In this document: piece after piece, positions 53,561 to 64,000 of the stretch | How the letters are laid out: the number at the start of each line of letters is the position of its first letter | Position numbering within the stretch: the first letter of the stretch is position 1 | Assembly (NCBI RefSeq): GCF_002234675.1 | Contig: NC_019873.2 | Location: 10,565,740-10,629,739 of the forward strand | DNA length: 64,000 nucleotides | Source: Oryzias latipes | Taxonomy: Eukaryota; Chordata; Actinopteri; Beloniformes; Adrianichthyidae | Reading direction: 5' to 3' | Notes under the pieces: model-generated | What the model was told of the DNA's origin: nothing | Database searches by the model: none | What the model saw: the letters and a program-made list of their open reading frames with translations, nothing else | Translations under genes and position numbers: made by a program

Positions 53561-53830
53561 GAATTTGTCAAACGTTTTGAACATTCAACGTGAGACCACA
53601 TGTTTTTATTGAGGCATCTGATGGGTCAGTTTATAACTGGAATAACTTTCACTGCAGAAAAATAAATAAATTAGGATCCACAGCATGTTAAAAAAAATTA
53701 TCAGAGCAAGAATGGTTATTCTGATAACTACATTGACTGAGTAATAGCTGTTTCTTTCTCTTTAGAAGCCTATGGTATTTTGGCTTCTTGGAACAAGCGA
53801 GTACTTCCTGTTTGAAACGCCAGGGATACA
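53560..53830. repeat. Dispersed repeat R2, copy 1
   Basis: Shares TGAGACCACATG, TTTTATTGAGGCATCTGAT, GTCAGTTTATAAC and TATTTTGGCTTCTTGGA with 59875-60095, same orientation. Confidence 0.6.
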
Positions 53831-54339
53831 GTCAATCATCTAAATGCAACAAGACACGTGTCTACCTCTGAGGAAATCTAGCAAAAACCTTAAGGAAAGA
53901 AAATCATCCTTTTCTCTGTGATGTCACACTTTAGGACAGGACGAAATCCTCTGATCGATGCTTTTCCTGACTGGATTGTTGATGGAGATCCATACGTGTG
54001 CAGAAAAAAAACAGCTCCAATCTTCTCCTCTACAACATCTGAAGAGCTTTTGCTCCCATTATGAAGTCATTGCGATTTGGACGACTTTTTTGTACCGTTT
54101 CAAGTTTACCCAAGAGTTTGTTCATAATTAAAGAGTCAAATTAAGAAAAGGATTAAACAAAATAATTTCTACAGTTTCACACTCTTTTGGCGCTGTTGTT
54201 TATTTCTTATGGACCAAGTCTTAAGCAAAATCTAACTGCAGAGCAGAAAAATCCAGACAAACAAACAAAGAAGCTAAAAAGACAAAGGAGGCATTGAAGT
54301 CTAAAAGGAATCTCCTGCTGGTGGACTACAAAAAGAAAG

Positions 54340-56235
54340 ATGGATACAGGTGATCTTCAGGGATGGACCCCCCCCTTAAAGGAAGATGAAGCTGAACTCC
54401 ACTGGAATCTGGATAAGAAAAGGTTTGCTGATGACGACCTGGTGTTTCCGGACGATTGGAGTTCAGGTTTTCTTTACGGATCTGTGAAGGATCTCTGTGG
54501 AAATGCATCAAAATGTTCCACAATCTGGATTTCTTCAGCAAACACGGATTCAGACACTCGGACGCTGACTGGGAATTGTTTGTTCAGATTTATAGAATGG
54601 TGTTTGCGACGCCTCCATATCCCCCCCAGAAGCATCTCTGCGTTACAATCTGCTGTCCAGCAAAAATCCACTTCATTACCATGACAATTTTAACTGCGAG
54701 GGTGGACGGAAAGTGAGGTGGGAACAATCCTATCCCCCCTCCCAGTTCTCTGAGTCTTTTTGTGATTGGCAGCCCACTCGGACCCCGGGTGACGATGACC
54801 CTCTTCCGGGGGCGAGCCACAAATCCAGAGGAGCGGGTGACTTTGTGGTCCGACAGCGAGCCGAAACACATCCAAGAGCCTTTGGGATCCTGTCACCCTT
54901 CTGCTTCGTCCCTCATCCGGACCGTCCATCGTGTGGAGCGAGAGGAGGAGGCCCGGAGGACCAGCCCGACGAAAGGAAGCCTTCGGTGAGTTTCTCTTTT
55001 GTCGTGATGGCCTGCAGATCTGTGCGAGCTCAGCGCTGTGCTCACAGATCTCAGCAGATCAGCTGAATCATGGTCAGGATCTGAAGAACCACAAAGCTTT
55101 GGATCCTAAAGGTCTTTCCACAAGCCTGAAAGCTATTCTAGTTGACTTAATTTAATTTTTATTTGATAAAATGAGTTACTTTAGTGGTTTAATTGTGTTT
55201 TTTTTTTAGCGTTGGTGATTTTTAAAATTGTTTTTTTATTTATTTAATCTTTTTTGGAAGAAATGCACAAAATGTTTGAACCTCATCACTTTCCTGACAG
55301 CGAATTTAAAGAAAATATTTGTTTTTTATTTTTAAAAGTTGTTTAAATGTAATTTTTTTTGTCAGAAACATTAGTTTTCACAAAAAAAACAAGTCCCGCA
55401 ATATCAATTTTAGCCCCTTTTTCAGTTTAAACTGAGCTTTCTAGGTGTTTAATTGCATTAAAAAGCAGAAACTTGAACACAAAACTGGCGTTATAACCTG
55501 ATTGGGTTATAAAATTGTGTATTTAACTTATAGCACCTTTTTGCCACATCAAACACCCCTTGAAATTCCTGCTTTTGGTTTGATTTTGGTGTATATTAGT
55601 TGGTTTCTTTAGGCTTTCTGAGTGTAGAGTTAGTAGAACTGGGCTCAAAAATTAAACTTGTTTTCTTGTGTTTTTGAATGAAACGTTGGGAGTCGAGTTT
55701 GGATGTTCTGAAGTCTTTCAAACGGAAACACAAAGCTCATTATGTGTTGAGGTGAAGCCGACTCCTCCGGAGTTTTGCAGATCGTGTGGAAGCCTTTGGC
55801 TGCAGCTCATTGATGTGTCTGTCTATTATCTGGCACTCAGCAGTCGATACGTTTCCCATGAATATGCAGGCGTTCGAGTCCGCAGCTCCGGATACCAACT
55901 CATCGGCTGGAGGAGGAAGAGATGCCGACCAGAATGAGGAAGACTCACTTTAGGGATAATAGAGATTCACAGGAATCACTGATTTGATGGAACAAAACCT
56001 AATTTTGGCAGAAAATTATGATTCTGACTATCTTAATGTAAGAATCTGTGGCTATTTTCTGGTGATTCAGATAACAAACTATGACCAGGAAGTTGTTCAT
56101 GAAAAATCTGGGCTGATAACGGAGCAAATGGGTGTTTAAAAGAGCTCTCCTTTTGTTCCTTCTGCCAAACCTTCAGAGGCGAGGTGTCGGTGTGGGGTCG
56201 CAGAGGTCACGGCTGCTGCTCGGCCTGCAGATGAG
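54340..56235 (+). other. Unidentified coding candidate, up to three exons
   Basis: ATG at 54340 opens 114 codons (MDTGDLQGWTPPLKEDEAEL). Other frames are also long here: 54435-54713 and 54597-55066. Splice-like sites are GGAAA|GTGAGG (54712), GATTGGCAG|CCC (54772), a strong CCTTCG|GTGAGT (54989) and CTTCAG|AGGCGAGG (56177). In one phase the last piece ends GRRGHGCCSACR and a stop at 56234. GC content rises in these segments compared with the flanks. I do not recognise the product, and the competing frames prevent a confident protein. It may be a rapidly evolving small gene or not a gene. Confidence 0.25.
55070..56160. other. AT-rich DNA, possible intron of the candidate gene
   Basis: No domain or repeat recognised. 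Confidence 0.3.
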
Positions 56236-56399
56236 GCCCGCCCAAACCTCCAAGAGAAAAAAAAAAATCGGTTTTAAATTGTTTTGCTTTTGAAAAACGG
56301 GAAAGAAAAAAAAACTCAGTTAAGTGGCGCTGAGCAAAGACAATCTGAGCGTTCTTTCAGGACAAAGATCCATAATAACAAAAAACACACATGACAGAT

Positions 56400-56990
56400 G
56401 ATTAATCGGCACGGTGGGCTCTGCTGAGCTGCCGGACCCCCGGCTGACACCCCGAGTCGCCAAACACAAAACCAGAAACCCCCCAGAGCCCGGCGGCCTG
56501 GAGGAGCGTGGGCGAAGGGTGGAAGCAGGGCGCCGTCCCCACGGAGCAGCGCGAGAGCGAGGACGGGGAGGAAGGAGGACTCCGTGCCTCCGATTCGTGC
56601 AGAATCTCAAATAAATCAAGTTTGGAGCATAATTGTGCGTGTGGGAGTGTTGGCGTGCACGCGTCCTGCGCGTGTGTTTTGCTGAGCTGCTTGATTGCCG
56701 GGCATGTGTGAAGCAAAAACCCCCCATCTGCCACAAGGGTGGGCGGCTCGCCACACAGCAACAATGCACTGCAACATTTTTGTCGCTGTGGGCGTTGAAA
56801 AGGCTCGCAGGGCTGCGGCCCTCTTCCTCGCCGCGACCGCTCGCACAGGAGGACGCTCAGACCAAACATGCAACGGGATCCGAGCCAGGACAAGCCGCTG
56901 CAAACAGGAGGCCCCGTGCCGAACATCTCCAGAGGAACTCCATGAAGAAGGAACAGCAGGTCCAGCTCACATCCAGCTGAAGAACTCGAT
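56400..56990. other. GC- and CpG-rich island
   Basis: Markedly GC-rich against AT-rich neighbours, with open but low-complexity frames on both strands. Could be a promoter/CpG island or an untranslated exon. No TATA or conserved coding sequence seen. Confidence 0.4.
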
Positions 56991-57589
56991 TCTGGTCACA
57001 CAGAGACGTCACTCTAGTTCTAAACTCAGAATCATGATCCACAAAAAGGCTTCATTTTGGTTCAGCCCATGTTTGTTGAAAGCGTTGTTGATTTGGTTCA
57101 GGCCAAGAGAAAACCAACTAAAAAAGAACTATTTTATAATTATAATTATAACTATTATACTTGAAATGTAAACTTCAGTTTCTGATGATCTGTCGATTCC
57201 ATCAGTGCCTATAAATTGTCTATTGTATTTATTAAGTTTAATTATTTAAAAAAACAGTCAACAAATAAGGGTGTCTCAGGCCCAGACGACACAAAAACCA
57301 TCAAACCGAGCTAAATTTATTTAAGACATGATAATCCACTTCACTCCAGATCATTACATGAATACCTAATTGGATTTTAATAACTGCCTAAAAGTGACCA
57401 ACATATTACACTGAAGGATTTTTGGTCAGTCCCACTGCGATGAAAATGGTGTTTTTGGTGTTTTATATAAAGACAATTAAGCTTAAAATTTTATTCGTGA
57501 GTATTTCTTTATTCAAATCCATGTATATCAGGAGCAGATCAAAAAATGTTTGAAACAGAGCACATTTATAGCGTAGAAAATACGCTGCA

Positions 57590-57960
57590 AGCTTCCTGCT
57601 CTGCTCTATTCTGATGCATCCACTTGTAGACAAATAGATCCATGAACGTCTTTGTTTTCCTTGTCTGAGCTGGAATCTGGATCTAAACTGTACGGATGGA
57701 TAGCTCCAATATTGCTCTGCATTTTTGTTGCACCCCTAATGTTAGATTGGGGGTGTGGAGGCTGTAAGCTAGCAAGAGGGCATGTAAACAGGGATCGCTT
57801 AGTAATCAGCGTCAGGATGAGGACAGTCCCGTCCACAACTCAGAGGTCGATTTCTGATTTCTTTTTTTTATTTTGGATAAAACAGGCATAACAATAATTA
57901 AAAGACCACTGGGAATGCTTTGAAAACAGATCAAAAGATGATGGGAGAGGGCTTTAGGTT
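57590..57960. repeat. Dispersed repeat R1, copy 5
   Basis: Same orientation as copy 1. The minus frame reads NIGAIHPYSLDPDSSSDKEN. Confidence 0.65.
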
Positions 57961-58650
57961 TTGGATTTTATGGAGAAAAATGACTTTTATTTGGTTGACT
58001 CAGTGACTCGAATGTCTACCAGAGCTTTGACTCTTAAAAAGGCTTTCATTTTCATCATAAAAATTGGTTAAGTTCAGACTCTGATCACAGCTTTAGATTT
58101 TTCACTAGTTTAATAGATTTATAACATCAGTTATGAAATATTATTATAAAGTATATTTTGTCATCTTAAACATTAATGGTCAATACACACACAAACACAC
58201 ACACACACTTAAAGTATTTAACATCACAAAAATTGATAAATAGATACTATATTTTTTATTGGGAAACCAATTAAACATATTCTCAATAAATAACTTTCAG
58301 ACATTTTTTTGATCTCAACTAGTCAATTTGTGTTATTCTCCAAAAAAGTTGCAAGCAGCTTTATTTATTTATTTTTGGGTTTTGCATCTAAAATTGTTTT
58401 ATTGAATATTTCTTAAAATAACAAGTCATTTTATTTTAGTTTAAGGTATTTCTACATGTGTCAAATCTATTTTTTTTTATTTGCATGTGCAATAATAAAA
58501 AAAGTAATCAATATACAAATCCGTGGCTAAATGTGCAGTTTACCATTGATTATTATTTTTAACATTCAGGAGAAGGGTCTGGGAGTGTTATAAAAGAGCA
58601 TTTAAAATAGGTTAAAGTAAATTAAAGTTCATAACGTTCCTGATGCAAAT
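57961..58650. other. AT-rich intergenic DNA
   Basis: Short (CA)n tract near 58185-58208; no gene recognised. Confidence 0.4.
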
Positions 58651-58689
58651 AAAATGATTAATTAGCTAAATAACCACATAATAAAGAGT

Positions 58690-58995
58690 ATTTACCTGGC
58701 ATCTGGGAAGCTGTGGGAAGCTCGTGCTCTTTGCTAGCCGTGATGATGCTAACCCGCTGCAGTAGTGGGGGATTTCCAAGATGGCGGAAAAACGCGATTA
58801 ACTGTTTTTCCTGGTTTATACAAATTCCTCCGTGTGGTACATTTAATAAAGCTGGCGCAATAACCGACAAATTATAATCTAGCTGTTTCATTTTGATATG
58901 TTTAATAAACTAAAACCATGTGCAGGGCCTACGTCACCGTAAAACAGCACGTGCACGGGGAGAGCGCTCCCCCTGCTGGTCAGAGGTGGTAGTCA
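58690..58995 (-). promoter_or_regulatory. Promoter-like segment with possible first exon
   Basis: Contains CCAAGATGGCGG (YY1-type, 58777-58788), TACGTCAC (CRE-like) and GCACGTGC (E-box-like). On the minus strand a good donor follows (CAGATGCCAG|GTAAATACT, exon end about 58698). A short frame (58891-58658) has no recognisable domain. No downstream exon was identified. Confidence 0.3.
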
Positions 58996-58999
58996 CATG

Positions 59000-59870
59000 A
59001 TGGAGAAGTGTCAGTGAAAACAAGACAAAATAAATTCTAACGCCCCAGAAAATGTAATTTTTAAGGACAATCGGATAAAAGGCAAACGCCCTTTATTTAT
59101 AAAAGCTTTCCAAATGTTCCTGGGCCTTTAAAACGATAATATAGCTAATAATTGTTTTGCAGTAACATCTAGTGTTTGTAATAACTGAGAGTTTCTCATG
59201 ATGCATATAAACGCTTTGCTGAATTGTTTCATTGCAGACTTGTTTTGTCAGGTCCAAAGTTTGGTCAGAGCACTAGCAGAACCTCCGTTAAGGACAGAAA
59301 TTGGCATTTGTTTGGATCATTGTTTTGCCAAATGTTCTAGAGCTACAGCTGAAGAAAAGAAAGGGAACTGAATTTTGGAATTCATGTTTCCATCTGTTAA
59401 ACTCTAAAGCAGCATGCATGTGAACTACAAAGATGTTTGTTTGTTTTTTGTTTTAAGTTGTGTGTTAGTTTAAGTCCAGATGTTTGTGGACGTACAGCTT
59501 CCAGCAAGTTCAATCTCTATCCCATTAGATATCAATCCAATAGTTTTGGTAAAAATCCAGATGTTTCTTTGTTTGTTTGTTTTTTGTTTTTTTATCAGCA
59601 GTGTCTTTTTCCTTGAACACTTCCATGGAATCAGTTTTATCAAAAAGTCTGCTTCTGATTGTGGAGCGCTGAAATTTTTCCCATCTCCTTCTGCTTCTTT
59701 GATGACTTCCTACATCTCCATGTTCTGTTCTTGGACTCTTTTTGGTCATTCAGTCATACCTGGAAATGTATTCCTGCTGCCTTCGCCATAAAGGATAGTT
59801 TCAGAAACTGAAGCAATATCTCTGTGACTCCTGTTTCCCATCTGCTCTTGAGCCTCTCCTGACGGTAGTG
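59000..59870. other. Intergenic DNA
   Basis: Open frames at 59480-59791 (+) and 59749-59525 (-) lack recognisable domains. Confidence 0.4.
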
Positions 59871-59874
59871 TGAG

Positions 59875-60095
59875 AATCTGTTGATCAAACATTTTGAATG
59901 TTTAACATGAGACCACATACTTTTATTGAGACATCTGATTAGTCAGTTTATAACTTGAATAACTAACAGAAAAAATGCCATTAAGAGCAATAAGGATTAT
60001 TCTGACCAACAGAATGACTGAGTAACAGCCTGTTATTTCTCTATAGAAGTCTGTGGGATTTTGGCTTCTTGGAGCCAGCAGGTATGTATCTTGCT
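59875..60095. repeat. Dispersed repeat R2, copy 2
   Basis: Partner of 53560-53830. Confidence 0.6.
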
Positions 60096-60349
60096 TGGAA
60101 CATTTGGGGGAGGAGTCACTCAGTCTATAGTTTTCTTATACAGTCAATGGGATTTCTTGAGTTCAAGCCAGAAGTCCACACAGAAACTCGTGACACAGCT
60201 CTATGACATCCGGATTGAAGCAATTTTAAAACTAAAGTAGTAGCAACCAGGTCAGTTCACCAAATTATCACCCAGTGTCTTGGTTAGTCTCCAAATATGC
60301 CTTTCTGGGCGTTTCCCCCAAAAACAAGCAGAGAAATAAGCAATTTCCT

Positions 60350-60540
60350 GCAAATCGTAGGGCGGTCGACCTCTGAATTGGAAGATTGGGCAAGACACTG
60401 ACTGCCAGTGTTCAGAAGCGGAGCCGCCATCAGTGTGTGAACGTGTGTGTAAATGGGTGAATGCGTTTGTGACTGTAAAGCGCTTGGGCCTTTGAGGAAG
60501 GTAGAAAGCGCAAACAAGTATACGCCATTTACCAATTGGA
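60350..60540 (+). mobile_element. Truncated SINE-like repeat
   Basis: Shares GGGCGGTCGACCTCTGA and the CATCAGTGTGTGAACGTG tail with 18405-18615, then ends GACTGTAAAGCGCTTGGG. The B box is deleted. Confidence 0.5.
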
Positions 60541-60734
60541 GGATCCGCAAAGTCATGTCCAGCTAAAATTGGAATGACCACTGATTTAACCCTTTAACAC
60601 AGTGTTGACAGTTTCAATTACTGTAACTCTTCAGCAACTGTTTATGCAATTACTGTAATTCCAGCAGATTCTGAAGAGACATGAAGCAGCTTTGTGCAGA
60701 TATGCAAGACTTAGTAGTAATGTGTTCATTGCCT

Positions 60735-60910
60735 AAAGACTCACTCTGATCGTCTTTTGATCTGTTTTAAAAGCAGCGGTATATTAATTATGACCATGCT
60801 GTTTTTAGCCAACATTAAAAAAAAGTGATTTTCTTGGACATAGTTTCTGCAGAGCGGCAGGAGTTCATTAGAAATTCACCTCTGAGTTGTGGGCACTGAT
60901 GCACTGAGTA
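60735..60910. repeat. Dispersed repeat R1, copy 6 (partial)
   Basis: Reads ACTCTGATCGTCTTTTGATC, then GCAGAGCGGCAGGAGTTCAT; lacks the coding-like half. Confidence 0.6.
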
Positions 60911-61850
60911 AGTCTTGAATCTGACTGGGTGAAAAGCGGCTTTGCACCAAACCAAGATGAAATGTCAAATCCAGCTGGTTCACGTTGATCACATGAACGG
61001 TTGAAGAGTTATGGTAGGTCAAAGAGTGTGTCACTTTGGCGTCGCCATAAAAAGTATGGCTTCAGATTTTCTCAGAAAAGTAGAAAACATGGCTTTCCTT
61101 CTCAAAAAGCCATAACGGACTGATGCTGAGAAGATATTTCCTCCTTCCACATTTAAAAACCATCAATATTTGGTGCAAAAACAGAGCAGCACATATAGCT
61201 GAATCCACGTTTTCCCACCTCTTCACTTCAGTGACTCAGAAACTAAATTTGACTCCATTGTAGCGTCATTAAGCATAAATGTGTCTCCTATAAAGACATG
61301 GTTTTCCAACCTTTTTAGGGTTTCCTCTATGAAAACTATTACATAGGTCAAGATGTAAAAACCTAGAAATACACATTTTCTTAAATTTAAGTTTGTGTTT
61401 TTTATTTTCCTTACATTTATTAAATTACACCCCCCCCCCCCCCCATCCTGGAAGAAAATCAAACCTAAATGCTGTTTAAACACTTTTATTTGATCCATTT
61501 TTGCTCGAGGAAAGCAGCTTTCCGGGGAAACGAGCTGTTTGGATAATTATTCTCCCGCTAATCACCTCATCTATCTCTGGCGGCCAACAATAGCCGCGCG
61601 CAGTCAGAGCAGCGATCTGTTCCTGACAAGCAGCAGGGATAACAAATGGGTCTGCGCAGTCAGTGTGTGGGCTCAGCTGGCACAAACACGGCCCCGTTCA
61701 GCCCCGATCACCCGGATAACGGCCATATATGCCGCCGGAGCTCCTGTCACCTCACCGGAGCATCCTTTTATGGAGGCCGGAATTCCGCATGCCTCCGCTC
61801 CTCGTTTTTTCTAAAAACACAAACAAAAAAGAAAAAAAAACAGTGAAGGA
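60911..61850. other. Upstream region of the EGR gene
   Basis: Contains a poly-C tract at about 61431-61444. GC content rises after 61,500. No coding sequence recognised. Confidence 0.4.
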
Positions 61851-61976
61851 TGAGAATTAACCATTTCCACCAAACGGATGAGTTTGAATACATTTGCATT
61901 ACTTTTTTTCGGCCGTCGTCATGGTTATCTCCACCAAAGAGTTCCCCCTTCTTTTCCTTTTTTCCCAAAGTCAAGT

Positions 61977-61986
61977 CCATATTTGG
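61977..61986 (+). promoter_or_regulatory. Serum response element (CArG box)
   Basis: CCATATTTGG fits CC(A/T)6GG, the SRF site that drives immediate-early EGR genes. 124 bases before the start codon. Confidence 0.75.
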
Positions 61987-61990
61987 TGAA

Positions 61991-61998
61991 TGACGTCA
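61991..61998 (+). promoter_or_regulatory. cAMP response element
   Basis: Perfect TGACGTCA palindrome, four bases after the CArG box; binds CREB/ATF. Confidence 0.75.
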
Positions 61999-62017
61999 CG
62001 GGAACCCCAGAGATTCC

Positions 62018-62025
62018 CTTTAAAA
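62018..62025 (+). promoter_or_regulatory. TATA-like box
   Basis: CTTTAAAA, placed about 20 bases after the CRE. Transcription probably starts near 62045-62055. Confidence 0.5.
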
Positions 62026-62100
62026 CCCTCGCAGCGCCTTCTGGGAGCTGTTTGAAGGAGATGAGAGGCGCGTCTGGAGCGCAAGCTCACAGTCAGCAGA

Positions 62101-63418
<1,318 letters not shown>

Positions 63419-64000
63419 CCATTGACTGCCGCACCGACATCTCAGCAGAAGCGCCCAAACATTCAGAACTGTTTACAGAACGTGGTTCCATGGTTTCCAA
63501 ACACTCCTAACTTTCTCTCAGGGATTCAAAGGTGGAGATCTTTGTGGAGGATGCGGGATGAGGAGCAGAACCTGCTCTCCATAGAGCAGCTGTGAATGAA
63601 AACAAAAGAGGTTTCAACTTGGCCCCATTTATGCTAAAAATTAACTGCCATGCTGTAAAAACAAAAACAAAAAAAACAGTCTGAATGACAGTTGCCTCAG
63701 TGTTTACCTTTTACTTGTTTATTTGGGGCTGTAATTCCACGACCGACCGCAAGGTGGCGAGCACGAATCTTTGGCGTGCTGATGTAGCAGACATGCTAAT
63801 GTCTGAAACTGGTGTAGGGCGTTATTTTGATGATTAAGAAATGTCTAAAACTGATCAAAATCTTTCTCTGCCTACATATAAATTCAGTCCATGAAAAAAA
63901 CTTTATTTTTAACCGTTAAGAAGTTATACTGTTAGCTGTGTTGTGGTGGTGATGTGGCTTGCTAGCTACAAACGATTTACACGTGACTTTTAGCTGATTC
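63419..64000 (+). other. 3' UTR and flank of the EGR gene
   Basis: No clear AATAAA was seen before the window ends; no other gene. Confidence 0.5.

Noticed and set aside
56320-56926. Cys-rich minus-strand frames of 149-174 aa
   Set aside because: Three overlapping frames are open at once in a GC-rich stretch, with no start context, splice signals or known domain.

Overview
The window looks like nuclear DNA of a teleost fish. It has two vertebrate genes with normal GT-AG introns (kif11 and an EGR2-type zinc-finger gene), two small immunoglobulin-superfamily genes, and a dense load of fish-type transposons: L2/CR1, L1/Tx1 and R4-like LINEs, Ty3/Gypsy, an endogenous retrovirus, PIF/Harbinger, hAT, Tc1, pogo and tRNA-derived SINEs. 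I cannot fix the species.

Layout. 1-7.7 kb is transposon debris plus a 3' fragment of an Ig-type receptor gene. 7.7-11.2 kb (+) is a truncated, inverted copy of the middle and tail exons of kif11. 11.7-13.6 kb is a decayed Harbinger transposon. 13.8-20.9 kb is a tandem duplication of about 3.67 kb per unit. Each unit carries one intronless CD2/CD48-like gene on the minus strand and one LINE remnant. The LINE in the second unit is split by a 15.8-kb nest (20,912-36,667). A Gypsy element forms the outer shell. It contains a TIR-bearing element placed between its LTR and its primer-binding site. That element contains a young endogenous retrovirus, which contains an L2 fragment. A Harbinger-type MITE sits separately in the Gypsy coding region. 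After more repeats comes the complete 26-coding-exon kif11 gene (38.9-49.2 kb, minus), with an intronic pogo-like remnant. 49.6-61.9 kb is mostly repeats and AT-rich DNA, with one unidentified coding candidate (54.3-56.2 kb). 62.1-63.4 kb is the two-exon EGR2-like gene (+), preceded by a serum-response element and a cAMP-response element.

Order of events that can be read directly: LINE insertion, tandem duplication of the Ig gene plus LINE, Gypsy insertion (its two 189-bp terminal repeats differ at about 8 sites), insertion of the TIR element, then the retrovirus (331-bp LTRs with no difference seen by eye).

The host genes are not an obvious pathway. Kinesin-5 drives spindle bipolarity, EGR2 is an immediate-early transcription factor, and the Ig genes are probably leukocyte surface receptors. 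All comparisons were made by eye; no alignment or database search was run.
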